DNA of 37,762 nt from UBA937 sp031549725. Its GTDB lineage: Bacteria > Spirochaetota > Spirochaetia > Treponematales > Breznakiellaceae. The translations under genes were made by a program, and so were the position numbers. The stretch covers positions 1 through 37,762 of the forward strand of contig JAVBPH010000095.1 of the NCBI GenBank assembly GCA_031549725.1, given 5' to 3'. Positions 21,919 to 30,463 of this stretch are shown here, in pieces; position 1 is the stretch's first letter, and each line of letters opens with the position of its first letter. Below the pieces are notes generated by a model that saw only the letters and a list, made by a program, of their open reading frames with translations, did no database searches and was not told the origin of the DNA.

Positions 21919-24078
21919 CTATTTCAGGACCGGGATATCCTCATATCTGCCGCTGTTGTTCCAGTAGGTAACCCCCGGGGAACCCGCATCCCTTACGCCT
22001 TTCAGTTCGCGGATGACGTATTCGGGATTGTAGTATTTTCTGTCATAGGCTACATTCAAATAAAATGCCTGGACGTAGGGCCTGACAATAATCTGTCCCC
22101 GGGCGATGTGCTCTGTTCTTTTGGTTCCCTGGTAGTATATCCGGTAGGGCCGTTCCTCCGGCGGGTCCTGGGCAAGGAAATCCTGCTCGAAGTGGCTGGG
22201 ATAGTACATGGGGCAGATCACATCCACATAGGGGACGAGCATTTCCACTTCCTGGCCGGTCCGGGCGCCGGTCCGGTACCAGCCGTTGGCGCCGTAGATA
22301 TCAATGGAAATTGGTGCATCGATATTCTTCCGGGCATGCCGGAGGAAACTGAGCATGGCGCTTTCCATGTCCATACCGGGTTCCTTCCAGCGGTATTTAG
22401 CATCGGGTAAATTATACCCGTCCGTGGGGAACCGGATATAATCAAACTGGATTTCATCAAAGCCCCGGGCAATCAGTTCCTTTGCCACGCTGGTGTTGTA
22501 TTCCCAGACTTCCTCCGAATAGGGGTCAACCCAGCGTTCATCGTAATAGGTCCGGACAATTTCGTATTTAGGATCATCCGAGGCCCGGATTTCCTGGACC
22601 AGATTGCTGTTTTCATTGTTGACCCCGGGGTTGTCGGTCTTTTCCCGTTTGGTCTCGTAATACCCGGCCCAGGGGTGGTCATTTTCCGCATCCCAAACAG
22701 CATACTTGCCGTTATCTTTTTTCACCAGTTCCGGGTCTTTGAATACCACTATCCGGGCTACCATATATACGCCCCGGTCTTTCATGGTTTTTATCAGGCC
22801 GTCTATATCTACGGGCCAGAAAACCCTGCCTTTTTTGGTTAGGTCCGTATTGTTGGGGGTAAACCGCAGTCTGCCGTAATCATCCTTCATATCGATGACC
22901 ACCATATTCAGGTTCCGGTCTTTTATAATATCCAGGTAGGGTTTAAGGGACTTTTGGTCCATCGCATGATTTACCGGAAGGTAGAGCCCCTCCTTTCCCG
23001 CAGCTTTGGCCAACCGGTCATCCTTATGAGCGCCGGACTGATTGAGAAGCCATAACTCGGAAAGGCAGATGGGGTCCGCCTGGTCCAAAAACGCAAAACA
23101 TCCGGGCATAAAACCCAGGGTAACCGAAGCTTTCCGGATAGTATCAAACAGGTCCGTCCTGCGCCGGGTGAGGCCATTACCGAGTTGTTTTTCCAAAACA
23201 GCGCCTCCCGTAACAAACCGGATAACCCCTTTTCCGGCATCCAGGGAATCAACCGAACCAAAGCTGGTCTTTTCGGACCAGATCAGATTAAAGCTTTTCT
23301 TTTCCCAGTCCAGCTGATACAACCGGTGCCGGAAGGTCTGTCCGGCGTATACGGTCCTTACCGGATCCCCTTGGGAGTTTTTTTCCACAACGATTTTTAT
23401 GTCGGACACCTCATCGGCATTCTCGGTGGTTTCCAGTTTTTCCAGCCCCTGGCTTAATTCCTGCCAGCCCTGGGAGGGTTTTTTCTCCGGCTGGAAATAA
23501 TACACCCCGTAAATGCTATGGGAAACAAACACGGTTAATTCCGGCAAATTTCCCACCGCCACTGACTTAAGCCCGTTAGTCTGGTAGGGGGGCATCCCAA
23601 GATTGTTCCAGGTCAATCCCGCGTCCCTGGAAAGGAACACCGCATCCCTGGTGGCGGTAACCAGAATGTTGGGATTTTCAGGATGAACCTTCAGGTCCTT
23701 TAATTCCTGGATCATCCTTTCAAAGGATTTTTCCCCGTGATCGTAAACCTTGATGGTCTTTACCGGTAGTCCCCGGTTCCGGGCTTCCCAGTGGTATAAA
23801 TCAGTTGAAACCAGAACCCCAAGATCCGTAAGGATTGCCCAGTAATTGGAGGTCCTGAGGATTTTCTTTACTTCCCCGCCGGTCCATAGGGCGGTAACCG
23901 CCCCGGTTTTGGACATCCCATGAAGCCCCTTTTCCGAACCGGCCAGGGAAGAAAAAACCAGGTTAACCCCTGAAAGATTCTGAGCAAAAAGTGAAAAAAC
24001 CGGAAGGAAGAACAGTAAAAGGCAAATATATAAAACCGCAGCTACACGAAAATATGATCTATTATGCTGAAATAACAT
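21919..24078 (-). CDS. Secreted putative glycoside hydrolase (DUF4015 type) with N-terminal Asp-box propeller region
   Basis: A 719-residue exported protein. Residues 1-33 form a signal peptide ending in LFAQ. Residues about 40-330 contain BNR/Asp-box style repeats (clear example FLSRDAGLTWNNLG), suggesting a beta-propeller. Residues about 362-715 match the putative glycoside hydrolase family DUF4015, a TIM-barrel related to alpha-amylase-like enzymes: GLYLPVNHAMDQKSLKPYLDIIKDRNLNMVVIDMKDDYGRL, GVYMVARIVVFKDPEL, ELIARGFDEIQFDYIRFPTDG, and VDVICPMYYPSHF. Acidic residues in IDMKDD and QFDYIRFP are the likely active site. It may cut a cell-wall or exopolysaccharide glycan outside the cell; the substrate is unknown. 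The start ATG has no clear ribosome-binding site. The gene is divergent from proS. Confidence 0.87.
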   Translation of the reverse strand: MLFQHNRSYFRVAAVLYICLLLFFLPVFSLFAQNLSGVNLVFSSLAGSEKGLHGMSKTGAVTALWTGGEVKKILRTSNYWAILTDLGVLVSTDLYHWEARNRGLPVKTIKVYDHGEKSFERMIQELKDLKVHPENPNILVTATRDAVFLSRDAGLTWNNLGMPPYQTNGLKSVAVGNLPELTVFVSHSIYGVYYFQPEKKPSQGWQELSQGLEKLETTENADEVSDIKIVVEKNSQGDPVRTVYAGQTFRHRLYQLDWEKKSFNLIWSEKTSFGSVDSLDAGKGVIRFVTGGAVLEKQLGNGLTRRRTDLFDTIRKASVTLGFMPGCFAFLDQADPICLSELWLLNQSGAHKDDRLAKAAGKEGLYLPVNHAMDQKSLKPYLDIIKDRNLNMVVIDMKDDYGRLRFTPNNTDLTKKGRVFWPVDIDGLIKTMKDRGVYMVARIVVFKDPELVKKDNGKYAVWDAENDHPWAGYYETKREKTDNPGVNNENSNLVQEIRASDDPKYEIVRTYYDERWVDPYSEEVWEYNTSVAKELIARGFDEIQFDYIRFPTDGYNLPDAKYRWKEPGMDMESAMLSFLRHARKNIDAPISIDIYGANGWYRTGARTGQEVEMLVPYVDVICPMYYPSHFEQDFLAQDPPEERPYRIYYQGTKRTEHIARGQIIVRPYVQAFYLNVAYDRKYYNPEYVIRELKGVRDAGSPGVTYWNNSGRYEDIPVLK

Positions 24079-24220
24079 GGTTAACTGTATCTTATATCCC
24101 TGTTTTTGAGAAGTCCGGGTGGGGATATGTTTAATTTACTATCTTATAGATGTTTTTTTCAAAATTTCGAACACTTCAATATTAAAGATTCCCGAAGAGA
24201 CCGGTTATGAAAAGCTTCTT

Positions 24221-24336
24221 CCTGCGGGTGGTTTCGAGAGCCTCAACCACCGTGAACCCCGGTCCCTGAGACTCTCGAAGGGTCCCGTGACGGAAAGCCT
24301 TTCCTCCGCAGGCGGTTTCGGGAGCCTCAACCACCG
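24221..24336 (+). repeat. Family E repeat, copy 2
   Basis: A GGTGGTT-TCGAGAGCCTC-AACCACC hairpin (24227-24251) is followed by a GTCCCTGAGACTCTCGAAGGG hairpin (24262-24283), then a second GCGGTT/AACCACC hairpin (24311-24335). It lies in the region between the divergent DUF4015 and proS genes. The rest of 24079-24467 shows no gene. Confidence 0.8.
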
Positions 24337-24467
24337 GAATCCTTTATCAATAGGCAATGGTTATTCCTTAAAAACCCCTTGATGAACATCCCCGGTGCGG
24401 GTATGCTAAGATCGTTCAGCGCCTCAATTTTTCAGGGCAGATTCTATTTTTGAACAAGGAAATAAGG

Positions 24468-26294
24468 ATGAAATTTTCCCAGACCTTTGTCCCTACGTTA
24501 CGGGAAGTCCCCGGCGATGCGGTAATCGTAAGCCACAGACTTATGCTCAGAGCTGCATTGATGCGCAGATTGGCCAACGGGCTTTTCGCTTATCTTCCCC
24601 TGGGACTCCGGGTCTTCCGGAAAACCGAACAGATTGTCCGGGAAGAAATGGACGCCACCGGAGCCCTGGAATTCAAGCCCCCCGTGGTGGTGCCCGGAGA
24701 AATATGGAAGGAATCCGGCCGGTGGGAAACCATGGGCGAAGGGATGCTCCGGTTTAAAAACCGGCTGAATGCGGACTTTGTGATTTCCCCCACCGCGGAA
24801 GAAGCCTTCACCGCCCTGGTCCGGGATGAAATATCCAGCTACCGGCAGCTTCCCCTGACGGTGTATCAGATTAATACTAAATACCGGGATGAAATCCGCC
24901 CCCGCTACGGGGTTATGCGGGGCCGGGAATTTACCATGAAAGATGCCTATTCCTACCATATAAATGAAGAAAGCCTGGATAAAACCTACCAGGACATGGG
25001 CAGGGCCTACCGCCGGATCTTTAAAAGATGCGGCCTTACGGTTATTCCTGTCCGGGCGGATACCGGCGCCATGGGGGGAACCGGTTCCGAGGAATTCATG
25101 GTGGAAAGTGAAATCGGCGACAATACCCTCATCCTCTGTAAAAACTGCGATTATGCGGCTAACGTGGAAAAGGCCGCGTGTAAGGATGATTTTAGCCGGG
25201 TTTCCCTGGAAGAAGCCAAAGCCGCAGCATCAAAAACCCCCGCCATTAAAAAGATCGATACCCCCGCGGTAAAAACTATAGATGAACTCTGCGGTTTCCT
25301 CAAAACCGATGCCAGGCAGTTTATCAAGACCCTCATCTACCGGGCTGAAAATGTGGAACTGGACCTGACCGGCGCCCCCGGATCATCAAAGCTTGAACGA
25401 AAAAGTCCCGCCCCGGATGCACCCAGGATGTATCCCGAAGCATTTTTTGCGGTTCTTATCCGGGGAGACCTGGATGTGAATGAAGTAAAACTTGCAGCCG
25501 CGGTCAAGGCATCCGAGACGGCTTTAGCTTCCGACGAGGATGTGATCCGCCTTACCGGAGCGCCCCTGGGTTTTGCAGGTCCCGTGGGACTGACCGGACT
25601 TCCCATCGTTATGGATTATTCCGTAACCGCCATCAGCGACGGCATTACCGGAGCCCTGGCAAAGGATCTCCACTACGGGCATGTGGCTTTTGGCAGGGAT
25701 TTTGAACCCTTCATGATCACCGATGTCAGGACCGTAAAGGCCGGGGATGCCTGTGTGCACTGCGGCGGAGACCTCTACGAAAAGAAGGGAAACGAACTGG
25801 GGCACATCTTCAAACTGGGATATAAATATACTAAATCCATGAACGTTACCTTCCTTGATGAAGAAGGGAAAACCCAGATGCCCACCATGGGATGTTACGG
25901 CATTGGGGTGGACCGGACCATGGCTTCGGTGATTGAAGAACACCACGATGATGACGGGATCATATGGCCCATGACGGTAGCCCCTTTCCAAGTGACGGTG
26001 ATTGCCATTAAGTACGAAGGGGCGGTAAAGGAATCCGCGGACCAGCTCGTATCCGAACTGGAAGCACTGGGAGTGGAGGTGCTCCTGGACGACCGGGATG
26101 AACGTCCCGGGGTTAAGTTCAAGGATGCGGACCTGATCGGCATTCCCCTCCGGGTGGTGGTGGGCGAAAAGAACCTGCCCAGGGTGGAGGTTAAACGGCG
26201 GGCCGAAAAGGAAAACCGCCTGATGGATATAAACACCGCTGCGGAGGAATTATCAAAAATCGTGAAGGTCGAGCTGGCGGAGTTGAACAGATAA
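24468..26294 (+). CDS. proS: Prolyl-tRNA synthetase, bacterial type with editing domain
   Basis: A 608-residue class II aminoacyl-tRNA synthetase that charges tRNA-Pro. Class II motifs are seen in order: motif 1 with FKPPVVVPGEIWKESGRW, TAEE (109-112), and motif 2 RGREFTMKDAYSYH (151-164). Motif 3 is GCYGIGVDRTMASVIEEHHDDDGIIWP. Residues about 225-410 hold the YbaK-like INS domain that clears misacylated Ala-tRNA. The anticodon-binding domain is at the C-terminus (VTVIAIKYEG to VVVGEKN). Two C-x2-C pairs (LCKNCDY and CVHCGGDL) flank the insertion, as in many bacterial ProS. The ATG at 24468 has AAGGA 7 nt upstream. The in-frame TTG at 24450 is rejected. A family E repeat forms its terminator. 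Confidence 0.97.
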   Translation: MKFSQTFVPTLREVPGDAVIVSHRLMLRAALMRRLANGLFAYLPLGLRVFRKTEQIVREEMDATGALEFKPPVVVPGEIWKESGRWETMGEGMLRFKNRLNADFVISPTAEEAFTALVRDEISSYRQLPLTVYQINTKYRDEIRPRYGVMRGREFTMKDAYSYHINEESLDKTYQDMGRAYRRIFKRCGLTVIPVRADTGAMGGTGSEEFMVESEIGDNTLILCKNCDYAANVEKAACKDDFSRVSLEEAKAAASKTPAIKKIDTPAVKTIDELCGFLKTDARQFIKTLIYRAENVELDLTGAPGSSKLERKSPAPDAPRMYPEAFFAVLIRGDLDVNEVKLAAAVKASETALASDEDVIRLTGAPLGFAGPVGLTGLPIVMDYSVTAISDGITGALAKDLHYGHVAFGRDFEPFMITDVRTVKAGDACVHCGGDLYEKKGNELGHIFKLGYKYTKSMNVTFLDEEGKTQMPTMGCYGIGVDRTMASVIEEHHDDDGIIWPMTVAPFQVTVIAIKYEGAVKESADQLVSELEALGVEVLLDDRDERPGVKFKDADLIGIPLRVVVGEKNLPRVEVKRRAEKENRLMDINTAAEELSKIVKVELAELNR

Positions 26295-26364
26295 GCCCTG
26301 TAATGATTAAGATAAAAAGGATATGTTCCCTCGGTTAAGCTTGTCCATGAAAGACTTGTTCTTG

Positions 26365-26402
26365 CCGGTGATTTCGAGAGCCTCAATCACCGGTTTTTTT
26401 TC
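26365..26402 (+). terminator. Terminator of proS made from a family E repeat
   Basis: CCGGTGATT (26365-26373) pairs with AATCACCGG (26385-26393) around the loop TCGAGAGCCTC, which is the loop sequence of the family E hairpins. Eight T follow directly. This is both a repeat copy and a textbook intrinsic terminator. Confidence 0.93.
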
Positions 26403-26425
26403 CTTGGTGTTACTTATAACCGGTT

Positions 26426-27745
26426 TTACGGATCAAATTCTGCTTCCACGGGAATCCGGGCCATATTGACGAAGCCGCCGGGGTATCTGGTTTTAAATTT
26501 ACTGAATGATGTTTCCGCGGCGCTCTCAAAACAGGCAACTTGAAAATCCCCGTATTCGTTGAAGTAAGGAACCAGCACTGCTATATGAAAAAACTGCCTC
26601 ATCCGCGGGGCCGGTCCCATCTCATCATTCACCGCGGCAAGGTAGATATGACCCGGTTCATCTATGGCCAGCATATACAGCAATGAGTGAAGTCCTTCAA
26701 TTCCGTACCCCGCGTTATGAAGGAACCCAGGGTAGGATCTTAGGGAGTATGTTCCATTACTGCGCATAATCACCGTGGCCAAATCCTGGTCCCGGACTTC
26801 AATTTCATCAAGAGCAGCAAACGACGGGGATCTCAAAACCGACCAGGCGGCGGCGGCCAGGTTTCTGGTCCAGTCAAGACCGAAAAAGGGATCCCGGGAA
26901 GCTTCATAGGGTTCCGTCATGGAGGATCCCCGGTCACCATAGGGGGCTTTCAGGGGAGCAACGGCCAGCCTTTTTCCCGTCAGGGGCTGCAGGATACCAT
27001 CCACAATCCATTTGGCAAACCCGGAACAGTTGAGTCCCGGGTCGCTGCCGGTTTGGTGTTCCAGGTTACGGATATATACGTACCGGCCCTGCTCATCAAT
27101 TGCACCGTCGTCCTTGAAATTCAGGGCGGGCAGTTTTTCCCGGACCGATGAAACAAAATTCCTCGTATCCTGGTAAACATCAATATAAGGATCGAAATAT
27201 CTTTGGGGAAATTTATCGCCCATTGTCGCCAGTACATCCTCCAGGGACATATACACAACCCTGTCCAGGGGAAGCGGTACCGGGAGGGAGCGGACCGCAT
27301 ATCCTTCATAGAGAACCACATCCATCTGGCACCGGTCTTCCAGGAAAGGCCGGAACTGAATATACGTATAGGGATCGCTTCTTAAAAAAATCCTGACCCG
27401 GGTAATCTTTCCATCCCGGATGCTGCGGTTAATAATCCATGATCCCTGGATCCATCCGGGATATGCCCCCGACCTTTCCCGGGCAATGATGACCATCATT
27501 TCCTGCTGGGCAGCTTCAGCCCGGACCTGGATCAGTGTTCCGTCGGACAGTTTGAACAGGGCGGATTTCTGCCGTAAAACCCGGTCCGGGACTTCTATAA
27601 GCCAGGAATCTTTTATGGATACCCGGAGGGCCGCATCATTGGCTATATCCCTGACCGGAACATCCCGGGCATAGGCCGGGATAAGGGTAAAAAGGAATAC
27701 TATCAATATGTGTATAAAACCGGGTTTACGTCTTTGAATGTACAT
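26426..27745 (-). CDS. Exported protein of unknown function with a CSGF motif
   Basis: A 439-residue exported protein with a signal peptide (IHILIVFLFTLIPAYA). I do not recognise the family with certainty. Residues near 280 read GLNCSGFAKWIVDG, close to the catalytic cysteine motif (DCSGF) of NlpC/P60 peptidases. A later histidine follows in FFHIAVLVPYF. This suggests a papain-like fold acting on murein or its peptides, but the spacing is longer than in typical NlpC/P60 enzymes, so it is only a hint. The N-terminal 180 residues look beta-rich (VRVSIKDSWLIEVPDRVL and following). The ATG at 27745 is preceded by AAAGGA that is unusually close; a longer frame to 27901 would run through a family D repeat. 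Confidence 0.75.
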   Translation of the reverse strand: MYIQRRKPGFIHILIVFLFTLIPAYARDVPVRDIANDAALRVSIKDSWLIEVPDRVLRQKSALFKLSDGTLIQVRAEAAQQEMMVIIARERSGAYPGWIQGSWIINRSIRDGKITRVRIFLRSDPYTYIQFRPFLEDRCQMDVVLYEGYAVRSLPVPLPLDRVVYMSLEDVLATMGDKFPQRYFDPYIDVYQDTRNFVSSVREKLPALNFKDDGAIDEQGRYVYIRNLEHQTGSDPGLNCSGFAKWIVDGILQPLTGKRLAVAPLKAPYGDRGSSMTEPYEASRDPFFGLDWTRNLAAAAWSVLRSPSFAALDEIEVRDQDLATVIMRSNGTYSLRSYPGFLHNAGYGIEGLHSLLYMLAIDEPGHIYLAAVNDEMGPAPRMRQFFHIAVLVPYFNEYGDFQVACFESAAETSFSKFKTRYPGGFVNMARIPVEAEFDP

Positions 27746-27862
27746 ATCCTTTAAAATTATCGGTGTATTTCCGGGAAGGGTTAATATTCCGGGAATCTTA
27801 ATTATACAACCTGGAGGATTAGTTTTTAAACACAAAAAGGCCATTTCCTGGCAAGGTCCCTT

Positions 27863-27998
27863 AGGGAACCGCTGATAAAACCGGTCGCAACATGCGACCA
27901 ATCAGCGGTTCCCTTTGCAATTCTTTGCTGCACAGAGTATTGCCTACATTAACGAATACACTGACTAATGCTCTGTGGGCACTAATCAGTGTATTCTT
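27863..27998 (-). repeat. Family D three-hairpin repeat, copy 2
   Basis: Read on the minus strand it has the same three hairpins in the same order as 7729-7859. Arms AGGGAACCGCTGAT (27863-27876) and its complement (27901-27914) enclose GGTCGCA/TGCGACC. Then follow the TTGCAATTCTTTGCTGC part and the CACTGAC...TCAGTG part to about 27996. Small base differences between the copies often keep or weaken pairing. It lies upstream of the exported protein gene, and with the 28046-28097 repeat accounts for most of the 27746-28148 gap. Confidence 0.88.
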
Positions 27999-28045
27999 AG
28001 ATGCTTCGGGAATCTCCGCACCATTAGCCCCGGGGACCGGGACAC

Positions 28046-28097
28046 CCGGTGGCTGAGGTTCCCTGTCCTGGGCCTGCCGAAAAGTTGAAACCACCGG
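28046..28097. repeat. Family E repeat, copy 4 (degenerate)
   Basis: CCGGTGG (28046-28052) and CCACCGG (28091-28097) form the outer stem. The inner part (GCTGAGGTTCCCTGTCC...GGCC) is only loosely similar to other copies. It is located 50 bp after the stop of the FecR lipoprotein gene. Confidence 0.5.
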
Positions 28098-28148
28098 CGG
28101 CGGAAAGGTTTTTCGGGGTAATTATTTTTTCTTCCATGGCCTCATGGT

Positions 28149-30155
28149 TTAAAGGAATTCGCTTCTGACCTTTATCAACCTTCCGCCCTGGGTTCCCACA
28201 AAAAGGTTATCCCCCACCATAAGCGGACGGACTGTGACACTGTCGGGAATAGGGTTGGACTTCAGTATTCTTCCCGAGGCGGGGTCCGCCACCACCAGGG
28301 TTCCCCCCTTCCCGCCCCAGTAGAGTCTGCCGTTGGAAAGCAGAGGCGCGGATTCCACATTTTGTATGGGACTTCCAACGGGGTTTCCGTCCGCGGTGGA
28401 CATTCTGATTAAGGTCCTGGCCGCGGTCCAGACATAGAGCCGTTCCGAATCCAGTTCCGGCTCAATGGAAAGGCCCGCGGCTAAATCCCTGTCCCAGAGC
28501 TTTTTCCCGGATTCCACCTCCACCGCCACGATCCTGCCGGATTTGTTAGCCATATAGATGCGCCCCTCCAAATACCGGGGGGTCAGTATGTCCGGACCAA
28601 GTCCAAGGGGAACCTCCAGCCTGATGGAACCTGCACTGATATTCATAATTATCAGATTTCCTGCTCCGTTGATTCCGGTCAGCTCCTTATCAGCCAGTAC
28701 CAGGGTTGATATGATGCCCCCGGAAACGGGAATTTCCCGGAGAACCTGGGCATTGCTCTGCCGGCAGATAGTCACCCCCCTGGGGGTTGCCAGGGCAACC
28801 CCATCGGGAACCGGGACGGGCTTTGCATTGGGGACAGCCCCCCAGGTAAAGGCAAATTCTCCCCGGGCCGTCCCATTTGACCCGTCCAGCAGTACCATTT
28901 TTTCATTGGTAACCAGGGCTACCCCCTGATCCAGACCGATCATTCCGTTGGCCCGGTCATTGAATGTCCAAACCACCGAACCCTCATCATTAATGCCGGT
29001 TACTTTTCCGTCTTTATCGATTACCAAAAGGGTATCCCCGGTGCGGCTTATGGCATCCGCCAGGGGTACACTGGAAATCCGGGCTTCCCAGATCACTGCG
29101 GGAAAGGGATTAACCGGTTTTGCCGGGGTGGTCCCGGTTTTAGGATAGGCCCGGTTATCCTGGTACGCGGGGAAAAATTCCTGGGGTAATGCCGCGGGAA
29201 TTGTCTCTGCAGCCGTACCGGGGTCCCGGAGATAATCCATATATTTCATTAAGAATGATGTATCTGGCCGGTAAGTTTCCGGGTTAAACCGGGACAATAC
29301 ATCCTTTAAAACCTCCCGGGATTCCCCGGAGGCGGCCCCTTCCAGGGTAATATCCGCATATGCAGCTTCAATCCGGATGAGATCTTTTTTCTCGGCCAGC
29401 CGGGCATCATCGCCCACGGCGCCGCCCAGCACTAGTTCCTGGCCCGCATCTGCCCTGGGCGCCAAATCAAACGCGGACATAAGCATTTCATTGGCAAAGC
29501 CGTCGTCCAGGCGGTTTTCGGCAAAACCGGATATAAGTTCCCCCCGGGGCAGCAGGGATACTTCCCCGTTCTTTACGGCCAGGGTGGTCCGGGCGGACCG
29601 GCCGTTATCCCTGCGGGGTTCCGGATTAACCGGCGGATCATAGGAGACCATGTACCTGGTTCCCCTGACCCGGGCTAGAGAATTAGGGGTACCGATAAGG
29701 AATTCATCCTCTGGATTGATTTTTTCAACACTGGCAAAAACAACACCCCGGATTAGGAGGATCATCACATCATACTTTTTCTGGGATTCCATAACATAAA
29801 GCTGCGTCAGTTCCAGTTCGGATTCGGGAAGCAGCCGGATGACCCCCAGGGAGCCAAATACCAGCTCAGCGGAACCATCCGCCCCGGTCCGGATCCGGTC
29901 ACCCGGGCCAAGCCGGGTTTCCCGGTTTAAAGGGATATCCTTCCCGTCCCTGGTTATGTATACTCCCCCCTGGGAAAAGGTTACTTCCGCATTAAATTCT
30001 CTATATATATCGATAGTATTGTCCGGAAGAACCGGCGGGGTCCGGTTATTTCCATCCCCTTCATCGGCGGAACCGGTACGATCCCGGTTATTGCAGGCGC
30101 CTATCAGGATAAGCAGTAAAAAAAAGCCGGTTAAAAACGCTATTTTTTGTCTCAT
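28149..30155 (-). CDS. FecR-domain lipoprotein with C-terminal PQQ/WD-like propeller
   Basis: A 668-residue lipoprotein with lipobox LIGAC and an acidic linker (NNRDRTGSADEGDG). Residues about 55-165 form a FecR domain: GDRIRTGADGSAELVFGSLGVIRLLPESELEL, then VRGVVFASVEK and GTPNSLARVRGTRYMV. Residues about 345-668 contain repeated blades like PQQ/pyrrolo-quinoline quinone propellers (LLVIDKDGKVTGINDEGSVVWTF, GRIVAVEVESGKKLWDRDL, VVADPASGRILKSN). FecR-like lipoproteins in spirochetes are thought to act in the envelope, not as sigma regulators, since no sigma factor gene is near. A structural or sensing role in the periplasm or outer membrane is likely. The ribosome-binding site is weak (TAGGT). 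Confidence 0.85.
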   Translation of the reverse strand: MRQKIAFLTGFFLLLILIGACNNRDRTGSADEGDGNNRTPPVLPDNTIDIYREFNAEVTFSQGGVYITRDGKDIPLNRETRLGPGDRIRTGADGSAELVFGSLGVIRLLPESELELTQLYVMESQKKYDVMILLIRGVVFASVEKINPEDEFLIGTPNSLARVRGTRYMVSYDPPVNPEPRRDNGRSARTTLAVKNGEVSLLPRGELISGFAENRLDDGFANEMLMSAFDLAPRADAGQELVLGGAVGDDARLAEKKDLIRIEAAYADITLEGAASGESREVLKDVLSRFNPETYRPDTSFLMKYMDYLRDPGTAAETIPAALPQEFFPAYQDNRAYPKTGTTPAKPVNPFPAVIWEARISSVPLADAISRTGDTLLVIDKDGKVTGINDEGSVVWTFNDRANGMIGLDQGVALVTNEKMVLLDGSNGTARGEFAFTWGAVPNAKPVPVPDGVALATPRGVTICRQSNAQVLREIPVSGGIISTLVLADKELTGINGAGNLIIMNISAGSIRLEVPLGLGPDILTPRYLEGRIYMANKSGRIVAVEVESGKKLWDRDLAAGLSIEPELDSERLYVWTAARTLIRMSTADGNPVGSPIQNVESAPLLSNGRLYWGGKGGTLVVADPASGRILKSNPIPDSVTVRPLMVGDNLFVGTQGGRLIKVRSEFL

Positions 30156-30272
30156 ACCTATACCATATCACTTTTATAAGCAATTTTCACCAGGACAGAA
30201 AGATTCATGGCTTTCGTATACTTTCAATATTCCTTTTTTCATATTATAGTTGTAAAATATTACAGGAATGAG

Positions 30273-30302
30273 ACTTTTTCAAAACTTCAGTTTTTGAAAA
30301 AG
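30273..30302. repeat. Family A palindromic repeat, copy 3
   Basis: ACTTTTTCAAAACT faces AGTTTTTGAAAAAGC. It is followed by AACCTTAGAT, which matches the inverted flank of copy 1. It lies upstream of htrA. Confidence 0.7.
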
Positions 30303-30318
30303 CAACCTTAGATATAGG

Positions 30319-30386
30319 GGAAAAACCGGCCTTTTAGACGGTTTTTCCAAAGCCATTTTCGAAACTAACCGAGTTTTGAAAATGGC
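30319..30386. repeat. Two adjacent hairpins, one a family A relative (copy 4)
   Basis: GGAAAAACCG pairs with CGGTTTTTCC (30319-30348). Next, GCCATTTTCGAAACT pairs with AGTTTTGAAAATGGC (30352-30386). Both lie in the htrA leader or promoter region, and with copy 3 they fill much of 30156-30463, where no gene is seen. Confidence 0.65.
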
Positions 30387-30463
30387 TCGAATTTCAAAAA
30401 ATGATTCACATATCAACCCTATTCGGGGTTCACAGATGAAGTATACCTTAAAGGAGCTTTCCG

